From Cytophagaceae bacterium ABcell3 (GTDB lineage: Bacteria; Bacteroidota; Bacteroidia; Cytophagales; Cytophagaceae), in assembly GCA_030913385.1 (NCBI GenBank), contig CP133159.1, positions 3,618,584 to 3,682,583 on the forward strand: DNA of 64,000 bases, given 5' to 3'. Below, piece by piece: positions 27,001 to 34,959 of the stretch. The position numbers and the translations under genes were made by a program. Numbering within the stretch: the first letter of the stretch is position 1; each line of letters starts with the position of its first letter. The notes below the pieces were generated by a model that was not told where the DNA came from, made no database searches, and worked only from the letters and a program-made list of their open reading frames with translations.

Positions 27001-27262
27001 ATTCTTCTAAGTCGTCAAACTCTTTTTCATCTTCCCTTTTTACTGGCGTCTCTTCTTCGTCCTGAACATCAGTGTTATTGCCAGGTTCTTCTTGCTCTAC
27101 CGGCTCAAAGGCATCATCGCCACGGACAAATGCATCAACATCCCGCTCTGTCGTTCCTAAATTCTCAATAGTTTCGGGAACACCTTCAGCCTCGAGCGTA
27201 TCTTGGGACAAACCGGACACTATCAAGCCGAAAAAAAGAGCCATGGTCATTAGTAACTTCAT
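26999..27262 (-). CDS. Small secreted acidic protein
   Basis: An 87-residue product begins with a clear signal peptide (MKLLMTMALFFGLIVSGLSQ), with cleavage expected near residue 20. The mature part is strongly acidic and low-complexity (EQEEPGNNTDVQDEEETPVK). No domain is recognised. The acidic composition could bind cations or keep the peptide unfolded in the periplasm. It is convergent with mreB and downstream of the DUF71 gene on the same strand. Confidence 0.55.
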   Translation of the reverse strand: MKLLMTMALFFGLIVSGLSQDTLEAEGVPETIENLGTTERDVDAFVRGDDAFEPVEQEEPGNNTDVQDEEETPVKREDEKEFDDLEE

Positions 27263-27309
27263 AAATCTGCCCTTTTCTTTTTAGAACAAAACTTTCTAAA
27301 GGACAGGTT

Positions 27310-27996
27310 TCATTCAGGCAACAGATCCAAAAAGTAAAACCCTTTTTGGGTATCCCCCATGGTATAGTGCTTAAGAATGCGTTCTCCTTTTTTAAACTTC
27401 ACAGCATGCTTAAAAATAGGCCCGTCGTATACAAATGAATGAAACTCACCATTCTCGCCGCAAGGGTCTACCCCTTCTGGTAAAATATTGATAAAACCGC
27501 TATTTAACCTTTCCCCTGTCAAATCTTCAAAATCTGCTGAAGATGCACAAACAATAGCAGAAAAATCCAGCTCTGAAAACTTCCACAAAAGCAGCTTAGT
27601 ATCTTCTCCCCAAATAGGAAAAACTACTTCTAATCCAGAAGACTTCATCAAGTTTTCCCGATATATTTTAAGGTCTTCTAAAAAGATGTCCCCAAAAGCT
27701 ATAACTTCAATCCCTTCATCTTCTTTAAGTTTTTTGAGCAAAGCTTTGAAAGTATCTTCATATTCGTCATGACTATCAGCATGCTCTCTTAAAACCATAA
27801 AAACCAACGGTATACCCAAAGCATCAGCTTGTTGCAGGATCAGCTCTTTTCGAACACCGTGCATACTTACCCTACCGGTAGATTGATGAATGGTGGTAAT
27901 TAAATATTTAACCTCATGCTCTGTATCGTCCATGAGTTTAGACAGTGCAAGTGCAGAATCTTTTCCTCCACTCCAAAAAATGGCTGTTTTTTTCAT
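27310..27996 (-). CDS. DUF71 (COG2102) ATP-pyrophosphatase, probable B12-salvage subgroup
   Basis: The 228-residue protein has the N-type ATP-pyrophosphatase signature FWSGGKDSALAL (7-18) and the DUF71 C-terminal motif CGENGEFHSF (about 195). The family contains diphthine-ammonia ligase (Dph6) of eukaryotes and archaea, and a bacterial subgroup predicted by comparative genomics to act in cobalamin salvage. Bacteria lack diphthamide, and this gene is divergent from a cobalamin riboswitch about 80 bases away, so the salvage role is favoured. A cytoplasmic amide-forming or amide-remodelling step on corrinoids is the working idea; no biochemical assignment follows from the sequence alone. Confidence 0.8.
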   Translation of the reverse strand: MKKTAIFWSGGKDSALALSKLMDDTEHEVKYLITTIHQSTGRVSMHGVRKELILQQADALGIPLVFMVLREHADSHDEYEDTFKALLKKLKEDEGIEVIAFGDIFLEDLKIYRENLMKSSGLEVVFPIWGEDTKLLLWKFSELDFSAIVCASSADFEDLTGERLNSGFINILPEGVDPCGENGEFHSFVYDGPIFKHAVKFKKGERILKHYTMGDTQKGFYFLDLLPE

Positions 27997-28063
27997 AGGG
28001 GCAATATTAACACTTCATAAAATAAAAAAATAGAAAAGGTAGATTCTTTACATTTTTATAAAT

Positions 28064-28071
28064 TATATTTG
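28064..28071 (+). promoter_or_regulatory. Candidate -7 element of the B12 operon
   Basis: TATATTTG matches the Bacteroidetes -7 consensus TAnnTTTG and lies 6 bases before the 5-prime stem of the riboswitch, so transcription would start almost exactly at the aptamer. No clear upstream TTTG partner was found. Confidence 0.5.
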
Positions 28072-28077
28072 CAACAG

Positions 28078-28250
28078 TTTCCGGTTCTGAAACAAAACAA
28101 TGTTTTAGATTAAAAGGGAATCAGGTGAAAATCCTGAACAGTTCCCGCTGCTGTAAGCTCATCAACACCTTTTGGTTCCTCTTGCCACTGTCTACTTTGA
28201 CGGGAAGGCTACCAAAAGAGAGTAAGTCAGAAGACCTGCCGGTAAACAGA
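28078..28250 (+). promoter_or_regulatory. Cobalamin (AdoCbl) riboswitch
   Basis: The conserved aptamer core is readable: AAAAGGGAATCAGGTG (28112-28127), then ATCCTGAACAGTTCCCGC and CTGCTGTAAG. Further on come GCCACTGT (about 28184), GACGGGAAGG (about 28199) and the B12-box AGTCAGAAGACCTGCC (28225-28240). The outer stem can form between TTTCCGG at 28078 and CCGGTAAA at 28239. It sits 119 bases before the BtuB-like receptor gene and should shut the operon down when cobalamin is plentiful. The following 100 bases probably form the expression platform. Confidence 0.95.
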
Positions 28251-28368
28251 TACATTCGTAGCTTTCGGTGAAAAGGCGAAGAATAGAAGAACCCGTTCGG
28301 GAACAACTATACTCCAGATCTTTTACTGCTTTGTTGCGGATGATGTAGTTTCATCTATATCATTTGTA

Positions 28369-30279
28369 ATGAATCTTTTAAAACAGGCACTTATTCTCAT
28401 ATTAGCCTTAGGGGCTATTAACACCTATGGACAAGTTGCCAGCGACTCTCTGTTGCTGGAAGAGGTGGTAGTGGAAGGAGACCGCTTTGACCAATTTACA
28501 GGAGGGAACAGGATAGAAAAAGTAGACTCTGCCACACTACAAAATTATCGAAATCAATCCATAGCAGACGTACTTGCTGCCGAAACCAACATTTTTATAA
28601 AAAGCCAAGGGCCTGGAAATTTAGCTACCACTTCAATGAGAGGAGGAGGCGCCTCCCACACGGCTGTACTATGGAACGGCTTCAATATTCAAGCACCTAC
28701 CCTTGGGCAAATCGACTTTTCTCTTGTGCCCGTGTCCTTTTTGGAGGATGTAAATGTACAGTATGGCGGAGCAGGTGCCTTATGGGGCAGCGGAGCTGTG
28801 GGCGGAACTATCCACCTTCGAAACAGAGGCAGGTTCAACAAAGGTATAACTGTTGGTACAAGCGCACGAATAGGAAGTTTTGGTCATTTCCACAAAGACA
28901 TAAGTGCTGGATACAGCAACAACCGTTATGCAGGAAGTGTAAAAGCCTTTTATACCACAGCAGTCAACAACTACCCCTACTACAACACAGCCCGCGAAGG
29001 GAACCCACTGGAAAGGCAAACCAATGCCGCATTTCAAAATTTTGGGGTCTTACAAGAAAACTATTTCCGAATCAGCAAAGACCAGGAGTTAAACTTTAGG
29101 ATATGGCTCCAATCCAACAACAGGGAAGTCCCCCCCACCATGACTGCAGAAAGCAACACGTCAGAACTGAACAGCCAGTTTGGGAGGTTTACGGCTGAGT
29201 GGCGAAAAACAGGGACACGGGTAAACTATTTTATCAGGTCAGCATATTTTAACGAAACCACTTTCTACTACGACACGCTAGCTGACATTAACTCTGAAAC
29301 CAATTTTCAAAGTTTGATAAATGAAGCAGAAGCCCATATTAAAGTAGCCGACAACCATTTGTTTAACCTTGGCATCAACAATTCCTACCACACAGCACAA
29401 TCTACAGGAGGTTACCCTGAAGGCGTAGAACAGAACCGGCTAGCCTTTTTTTCTTCCTATAGGATAAGAAATAAAGCGAATACCTGGTCGGGAGATGCTT
29501 CTGTACGGCAAGAGTTTGTTGAAAACATAACAGCACCCATAGTTCCGGCTGCAGGTTTCAGAGGAAGGTTGCTCCCATGGCTAAAACTAAAAGGTAATGT
29601 TGCACGCACTTACCGTATCCCCACATTCAATGATTTATACTGGCAGCCTGGCGGAAATCCTGATTTGGTGCCAGAGTCAGGGTGGAGCCAAGAAGCAGGA
29701 ATAGTGACCCACAAAACTTTCACTAACACAAAAGCAGAAGCTGGTTTAACTGCTTTTAACAGCAACATCGACAATATGATTATCTGGTTGCCAACGGGAA
29801 ACTTTTGGAGTCCAAAAAATGTCCGGTCGGTGTGGTCTAGGGGTTTAGAAGTCAATGCTAAAATAGCCGGCAAGCTCAACAATATCGGCTATACAATTTC
29901 TTCCGGTTACAACTATGTAGTGGCCACCAATGAGGAAACAACCTCCCCCGCCGATAGAAGTTTAGGCAAGCAACTTATCTATGTACCGATGTATAATGCC
30001 CTTTTTAATATAGAGTTGCGCTACCGGGACTTTCAACTAAGGTACAACCATAATTTTACAGGGAACCGGTTTATTACGACAGACAACTCTCAAATACTAC
30101 AAAGCTACCATTTAGCCAACCTATTTATTGGCAAGCGCTTTAAAAAAGGCAAAATCATATACGACCTTCACGCCCAAATACATAACCTTTGGAACGTTTC
30201 CTATCAGGTAATGCAATGGCAGGCCATGCCTTTGAGAAGCTATCAAGCTGGAATATCAATAAATTTTACACAAAAATAA
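28369..30279 (+). CDS. btuB: TonB-dependent cobalamin receptor, BtuB-like
   Basis: This outer-membrane receptor imports corrinoids using TonB energy. A signal peptide covers about residues 1-22 (ending TYGQ), followed by a TonB-box-like stretch (EEVVVEG). The plug domain then includes SIADVLAAETNIFIKSQGPGNLATTSMRGGG and WNGFNIQ, with the remainder a 22-strand barrel type sequence ending in INFTQK. Length (636) fits BtuB. It is the first gene after the cobalamin riboswitch and is followed 12 bases later by a surface protein gene, so the substrate assignment rests on the regulator. There is no N-terminal carboxypeptidase-like domain of the SusC type. Confidence 0.92.
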   Translation: MNLLKQALILILALGAINTYGQVASDSLLLEEVVVEGDRFDQFTGGNRIEKVDSATLQNYRNQSIADVLAAETNIFIKSQGPGNLATTSMRGGGASHTAVLWNGFNIQAPTLGQIDFSLVPVSFLEDVNVQYGGAGALWGSGAVGGTIHLRNRGRFNKGITVGTSARIGSFGHFHKDISAGYSNNRYAGSVKAFYTTAVNNYPYYNTAREGNPLERQTNAAFQNFGVLQENYFRISKDQELNFRIWLQSNNREVPPTMTAESNTSELNSQFGRFTAEWRKTGTRVNYFIRSAYFNETTFYYDTLADINSETNFQSLINEAEAHIKVADNHLFNLGINNSYHTAQSTGGYPEGVEQNRLAFFSSYRIRNKANTWSGDASVRQEFVENITAPIVPAAGFRGRLLPWLKLKGNVARTYRIPTFNDLYWQPGGNPDLVPESGWSQEAGIVTHKTFTNTKAEAGLTAFNSNIDNMIIWLPTGNFWSPKNVRSVWSRGLEVNAKIAGKLNNIGYTISSGYNYVVATNEETTSPADRSLGKQLIYVPMYNALFNIELRYRDFQLRYNHNFTGNRFITTDNSQILQSYHLANLFIGKRFKKGKIIYDLHAQIHNLWNVSYQVMQWQAMPLRSYQAGISINFTQK

Positions 30280-30291
30280 AACCAAACTACA

Positions 30292-31287
30292 ATGAAACAC
30301 AACTACCTAACTACAAAAATTAAGGCTTTAGCCCTGACACTGGTTTTTACAACCATCGCTATGTGCGCAAATGCACAAGAGGTTGTAGATTTTGAAGACC
30401 TAACCCTTGAGGAAGACTCTTATTGGAACGGCTCAGATGAGAGCGGAGGCTTTACCAGCGGAGGAGTTTTTTTCCCTAACGGATACAACACTGAGTGGGA
30501 TTTTTGGAATAGCGGATTTGCCTATTCAAATAAAACAGACACCACTACTCCAGGGCATGAAAATATATTCAGCGCATTTACGGGAAGTGGTTATGGAGAC
30601 ACAGATATCTACGGTTTGGGAAAAAACAACTCGCAGCTAAAATTTCCAGATCAACCAAACGGCGTAAACCCTGAAAGTATTCTTATAACCAATACAACTT
30701 TTGCTGTCCTTAGCATGAGAGAGGGAGACCAGTTTGCCAAACCTTTTGGGGGCGAAGACGGCAATGACCCAGACTGGTTTTTGCTTACCATCACTGGTTT
30801 CAGAAATGGACAAGAGGTGAACGAAACCGTGGAGTTTTACCTTGCAGATTATAGATTTGAGGACAATTCTGAAAATTATATTGTAGAAGACTGGGAATGG
30901 GTTGACCTTGAGCCACTAGGAACCGTAGATAGCATCAGGTTTAACCTTGCCTCCTCTGATGTAAATGATGAAGGCCAGATGAACACACCTGACTTTTTTG
31001 CTTTTGACCACTTTACCTATAACACAGATGTTACTTCTATCGCATCGAAGGACTTAGCAACCGTAAAAGCGTATCCAAATCCAGCTTCAGAGGTTTTATA
31101 CCTGCAAGGACTTCCTCAAGGCACTTCAAACATTCTGGTGACTGACTTTAACGGAAAAGCCTTACTGTCACAAACCACTGAAGACAATTCAACCCAACTG
31201 TACCTTAACGACTTAACAGGAGGGCTATACCTAGTGCATATCACATCTACCAGTGGTACTAATGTCATCAAATTTGTAAAACAATAA
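30292..31287 (+). CDS. DUF4465 surface protein with T9SS type A tail
   Basis: A signal peptide (residues about 1-28, ending CANAQ) is followed by a DUF4465-like domain to about residue 245. It has VVDFEDLTLEEDSYWNG, YGLGKNN and FYLADYRF blocks and an aspartate-rich SSDVNDEG stretch. The last 75 residues are a type A T9SS sorting domain (AYPNPASEVLYL ... GGLYLVHITS), so the protein is exported and attached to the cell surface. The gene is second in the riboswitch-controlled operon. DUF4465 proteins are recurrent in Bacteroidetes B12-uptake loci, where surface proteins capture corrinoids; binding here is inferred. Confidence 0.85.
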   Translation: MKHNYLTTKIKALALTLVFTTIAMCANAQEVVDFEDLTLEEDSYWNGSDESGGFTSGGVFFPNGYNTEWDFWNSGFAYSNKTDTTTPGHENIFSAFTGSGYGDTDIYGLGKNNSQLKFPDQPNGVNPESILITNTTFAVLSMREGDQFAKPFGGEDGNDPDWFLLTITGFRNGQEVNETVEFYLADYRFEDNSENYIVEDWEWVDLEPLGTVDSIRFNLASSDVNDEGQMNTPDFFAFDHFTYNTDVTSIASKDLATVKAYPNPASEVLYLQGLPQGTSNILVTDFNGKALLSQTTEDNSTQLYLNDLTGGLYLVHITSTSGTNVIKFVKQ

Positions 31288-31327
31288 ATTAAATTAGGGG
31301 CATATTCCAATGCCCCTAAAACTTGCC

Positions 31328-32329
31328 ATGAAACATCTTATAATAATCATATTTATACTATTTGCAGCTAAAACCTATGGCCAATTTGCCCCTCAGGCTG
31401 GAGAACCTGGAACTACCGCCATTCACAGAGACTCCTCAGTCTTTGTGGGCTGGGCCACAGGTTGTACTGTTGTTAGGGGACCGCAAGACATCTCTGACCC
31501 CTCGCTGGGAAATGCGTCGGCGGGAGAACCTATTTTTGCAACTGGAAAATCTGGTGAACACTCAACCGTTAGCCTTGGAGATGGTGGCCTGGCAATAGTC
31601 ACTTTTGCAACAACCATAAAAAATGGAGAAGGCCCTGATTTTGCTGTTTTTGAAAATGCCTTTAGAAGTGAAGGCCATGCATTTCTAGAGCTAGCATTCG
31701 TAGAAGTCAGTTCTGATGGAGAAAACTACTTTAGGTTTCCCTCTATCTCATTGACTGACCCTTCAGAGCAAGTAGGTACTTTTGGAGTTATAGATGCCTC
31801 CAAAGTTCACAATTTGGCTGGAAAATATGTTAATAACTATGGCACTCCTTTTGACCTAGAAGACTTAAAAGATGAAGAAGGTTTGGATGTAGACCACATT
31901 ACCCATGTCCGGGTTATTGATGTAGTCGGTTCCATTGATCCAGAATTTGCTACATATGATTCTGAAGGAAATATCATTAATGACCCATGGCCTACCCCCT
32001 TCCCTTCCAGTGGCTTTGATTTAGAAGCGGTGGGTGTTATCAATGCGGGAGAGCCTACTTCTATTATTAATTCCACCAAAAAAGCTCCATTTGTTACTTA
32101 CCCTAACCCTGTTATCCAAGGAGAAAGTGTAACAATTGAGTATAAGCCTAAAAATTTGAACGGTGCACAAGTAGAAGTGTCTGACATGTATGGAAGAAAT
32201 TTGCTATCATATAACATTTCCAGTGAACAAACATTGTTACCTACTCATCACTTAAGCAGTGGTGCTTATTTGGTAAAAATAAATGACGAAGGTAAAATAC
32301 ATACTCAGAAGCTTCTTATTACAAAATAG
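31328..32329 (+). CDS. Secreted cell-surface protein with T9SS type A tail
   Basis: The start is set at the ATG at 31328 (MKHLIIII), because it opens directly into a signal peptide ending TYGQ; an upstream in-frame ATG at 31310 would add six residues. The mature domain (about 20-250) includes VFENAFRSEGHAFLELAFVE, a segment seen in surface proteins of B12 loci, and FGVIDASKVHNLAGKY. The C-terminus is a type A T9SS sorting domain (TYPNPVIQGESV ... SSGAYLVKINDEG). It is third in the riboswitch operon and may take part in corrinoid capture. The domain itself has no settled function. Confidence 0.8.
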   Translation: MKHLIIIIFILFAAKTYGQFAPQAGEPGTTAIHRDSSVFVGWATGCTVVRGPQDISDPSLGNASAGEPIFATGKSGEHSTVSLGDGGLAIVTFATTIKNGEGPDFAVFENAFRSEGHAFLELAFVEVSSDGENYFRFPSISLTDPSEQVGTFGVIDASKVHNLAGKYVNNYGTPFDLEDLKDEEGLDVDHITHVRVIDVVGSIDPEFATYDSEGNIINDPWPTPFPSSGFDLEAVGVINAGEPTSIINSTKKAPFVTYPNPVIQGESVTIEYKPKNLNGAQVEVSDMYGRNLLSYNISSEQTLLPTHHLSSGAYLVKINDEGKIHTQKLLITK

Positions 32330-32332
32330 TAT

Positions 32333-33373
32333 ATGAAATACCATTATCTGCTATATCTCCTTGCCGGCCTATTCCTGTTCGCTTGCCGCAAAGACACCCC
32401 TGAAGAAACAGACAAGGAAAAAGTCCCGTCTGTAAGGCCACTGGGCGGAATGTTTATTACCAATGAGGGGAACTTCGGTTGGGGCAATGCGTCAATCAGC
32501 TATTATGATTTTGAGGAAGAAAAAGTTACCGAAGATATATACAAAGCAGCTAATGACAGGCCTTTAGGAGATGTATGCCAGTCTATGACCATCAAAGATG
32601 GCAAAGGATATATTGTGGTAAACAACTCCAATAAAGTTGAGGTGGTAGACATAGTATCTTTCAAATCACTAGGAGCTATATCTGGCCTGTCCTCTCCCAG
32701 ATACCTTTTGCCTATAAACAGTAAAAAAGCCTACATATCTGACTTGTACAGTAATGCCGTGACTGTTGTTGACCTCTCTTCGAAATCAAAAACAAAAGAG
32801 ATTAGCTGCCCCGGATGGACTGAACAAATGGCACTTGTAAACTCTAAGGCATTTGTTACAAACATTAGAAAAGAATATGTATACGTAATAAATACAGAGG
32901 AGGATAAAATTACCGATAGTATTAAAGTGGGGTTTGCCCCTAATTCAATTGTTGAAGATAAAAATGGAAAGCTATGGGTATTAAGTTCTGGAAGTAGGGA
33001 AAACAACATACCTGCATCTCTGAGCAAAGTAAATCCACAAACACTGAAAGTAGAAAACAAAATAACTTTCCAGCAGACAACACAAGGAGCAAACAAGCTA
33101 ACGATCAACGGTTCTTTAGATACCTTATATTTCCTTAGCAGAGGCGTTTACCAAATGCCCATTCAGCAAGAAGCCATTCCGGCCTCACCCATTATTAAAC
33201 AGGGAAGTGCCATTTTATATGGCTTAGGCGTACACCCAAAAAATGGAAACATTTACGTTTCAGACGCTATCGACTATACCCAAAAAGGTATGGTATACTG
33301 CCATAAAAATGATGGTACATTACTAGAGTCTTTCAATGCTGGAATTATACCCGGCGGTTTTTACTTTTATTAA
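32333..33373 (+). CDS. BtuG-like beta-propeller surface lipoprotein
   Basis: The product begins with a lipoprotein signal ending in LFLFAC (Cys about 18). The mature chain is a YncE/DUF5074-type propeller with repeated blade motifs: GGMFITNEGNFGWGNASISYYD, KGYIVVNNSNKVEVVD, KAYISDLYSNAVTVVD, KAFVTNIRKEYVYVI and GNIYVSDAIDY. In Bacteroides the propeller lipoprotein BtuG sits on BtuB and binds cobalamin very tightly. This gene has the same class, size and setting, only 3 bases after its operon neighbour. I infer that it is the functional counterpart. No corrinoid-binding residues can be assigned by eye. Confidence 0.82.
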   Translation: MKYHYLLYLLAGLFLFACRKDTPEETDKEKVPSVRPLGGMFITNEGNFGWGNASISYYDFEEEKVTEDIYKAANDRPLGDVCQSMTIKDGKGYIVVNNSNKVEVVDIVSFKSLGAISGLSSPRYLLPINSKKAYISDLYSNAVTVVDLSSKSKTKEISCPGWTEQMALVNSKAFVTNIRKEYVYVINTEEDKITDSIKVGFAPNSIVEDKNGKLWVLSSGSRENNIPASLSKVNPQTLKVENKITFQQTTQGANKLTINGSLDTLYFLSRGVYQMPIQQEAIPASPIIKQGSAILYGLGVHPKNGNIYVSDAIDYTQKGMVYCHKNDGTLLESFNAGIIPGGFYFY

Positions 33374-33389
33374 GCCGAGCAACATTTAC

Positions 33390-33424
33390 AAATATTCTTC
33401 TGGGATTTATTCAGAAGAATATTT
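33390..33424. terminator. Bidirectional terminator after the B12 operon
   Basis: AAATATTCTTCTG and its exact inverse form a 13-bp stem with a 9-base loop. It lies 16 bases past the end of the BtuG-like gene and overlaps the stop of the convergent deacetylase gene, so it can serve both. Confidence 0.75.
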
Positions 33425-34313
33425 GTTTTGCTAACCTAAAAGTGTTGCAGTGAGCTTCTGTAATATCAGCAATCCTTGGTGAGTATCCTCCTCCCATGGT
33501 TATGGAAACAGGAAGACCATACTTATAACAAGTCTCTAAAACAAAAGCATCCCGGTCTTTACAACCATCTTTAGTCAAAGAAAGCCTCCCAAGTTTATCG
33601 GTAGACAATACATCTACCCCTGATTGATAAAAGATAAAGTCCGGTTTAAAATTCTCAAGAATCTCTGTTAAGTGATCAGTTAATACATGAAGGTATCCTT
33701 CGTCAGTTGTTTTATCAGGAAGGCCAACATCTAAGTCTGATGATTCTTTTTTATGAGGGTAGTTTCCTTCACCATGCATACTAAAAGTAAATACATTGTC
33801 ACTACCTGCAAAGATTTCAGCGGTACCATTTCCTTGATGCACATCCAAATCACAAATCAAAATCCTGTGAGCCAGCCCTTTTTTCAACAAATAACCAGCG
33901 GCCACGGCAATATCATTTAATAGGCAGAACCCTTCTCCCCTATCAGAATAAGCATGGTGGGTTCCTCCGGCAATATTTAAAGAAACACCATACTTAATCG
34001 CATAAATAGCTGTTTGTACGGTACCACCAACAATTGTCACTTCTCTTTCAACCAAACCAGCGGAAAGAGGAAAACCGGTCCTACGCTCTTCTTGTTTGGT
34101 CAAATTAAGGTTCTTAAGCTTTTCCCAATAAGAAGGCTGGTGTACCTCCGTAATATAATGCTCTTTTGCTGGTATTGGCGTAAAAAAATTATCATCGGAG
34201 ACGGTTCCTTCATAAACTAATTGGTCATGAATAAGTGCATACTTCTCCATCGGAAAGCGATGCCCTTCTGGTAAAGGGTGTACATAGTTTTCAGCCCAGG
34301 CTATTTTTAACAT
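33411..34313 (-). CDS. Histone-deacetylase/AcuC-family amidohydrolase
   Basis: This zinc hydrolase belongs to the HDAC superfamily, which removes acetyl or related groups from lysines, polyamines or small amides. The active-site features are intact: GGTHHAY (117-122, tandem histidines), GFCLLND (129-134), zinc-binding CDLDVHQGNGT (154-164), and MGGGY near 277 with the catalytic tyrosine. Length (300) fits bacterial single-domain members. The gene is convergent with the B12 operon and followed on its strand by no close partner. The substrate is unknown. Confidence 0.9.
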   Translation of the reverse strand: MLKIAWAENYVHPLPEGHRFPMEKYALIHDQLVYEGTVSDDNFFTPIPAKEHYITEVHQPSYWEKLKNLNLTKQEERRTGFPLSAGLVEREVTIVGGTVQTAIYAIKYGVSLNIAGGTHHAYSDRGEGFCLLNDIAVAAGYLLKKGLAHRILICDLDVHQGNGTAEIFAGSDNVFTFSMHGEGNYPHKKESSDLDVGLPDKTTDEGYLHVLTDHLTEILENFKPDFIFYQSGVDVLSTDKLGRLSLTKDGCKDRDAFVLETCYKYGLPVSITMGGGYSPRIADITEAHCNTFRLAKQIFF

Positions 34314-34337
34314 AGGTCAAATTTCACCTAAAAAACT

Positions 34338-34598
34338 TTATAAAGAAATAACACCCTCTACATGTGACGCTTGCTCATAAACATCAATCACATCATCCTC
34401 AGAGTTCATATACTGATAAGCGGTGATACTTATATACTTTCCATTTCGGGAAAGCCGGGTTTTAATGTCTTCTTGGTTAAATATTTTAAAGATTTCTTCC
34501 TCGCTTGTCCGTGGCACAATAAATTTAAACATGTAAAATGAAGGCCAATCCATATCGGCCAGCTTTTCTCGTAATCCATTATAGTTTTGATGTCCCAT
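34338..34598 (-). CDS. DUF493 (YbeD-like) protein
   Basis: The 86-residue protein matches the small ferredoxin-like DUF493 family by FYMFKFIVPRTSEEEIFKIF near the N-terminus, LSRNGKYISITAYQYM, and VIDVYEQASHVEGVISL at the end. These proteins are cytoplasmic and probably regulatory; no reaction is known. It lies 24 bases upstream of the HDAC-like gene on the same strand and may be co-transcribed with it. Confidence 0.8.
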   Translation of the reverse strand: MGHQNYNGLREKLADMDWPSFYMFKFIVPRTSEEEIFKIFNQEDIKTRLSRNGKYISITAYQYMNSEDDVIDVYEQASHVEGVISL

Positions 34599-34704
34599 AA
34601 TTATTCAGTTTTTCCCCCTTACTTAATACCGGCATTATTTCTGGCATGACAAAAATCTCATGAATCAAGCCAAGCAATAAGCCTTTGCATAGTTCGGGCT
34701 TTAG

Positions 34705-34873
34705 CCTAAATTATGTATTAGATTTCGTTATAAAGGGCAAAAGAACAAAGAATCAGCGTATTTGGTTTGCAAAGCATAGAGGTTCTATGGTTAAAAACCA
34801 AATGCGAGCGAAGCGTCTGATTTGAAGTTGTTTTGCCACGCAATAAAAAGTTCTAATGCATATTTCAGGTTTA
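34705..34873. repeat. Interspersed repeat of about 165 bp, copy A
   Basis: This intergenic stretch is alignable by eye with 49569-49730. Shared blocks include CCTxAATTATG at the start, TTTGCAAAGCAT or GTCGCAAAGCAT, CTATGGTTAA, GCGAAGCG or TCGAAGCA, TGATTTGAAGTTG or TGGTTTGAAATTA, and CAATAAAAAGTTCTA or CAACAAAAAGTTCTA. It fills most of the 361 bases between the DUF493 gene and mltG, where no gene is seen. Confidence 0.75.
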
Positions 34874-34959
34874 GTTAGGTTCCATCAGGAACAACGCAAT
34901 GGGGACAAAAGTAATTCACTGCCTATATAAAATGCAATAAGAAACTCGACAAATGAACT

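Noticed and set aside
28121..28306. Minus-strand 61-codon frame across the cobalamin riboswitch
   Set aside because: It lies wholly over the conserved aptamer and leader, has no protein-like features and no plausible partner.
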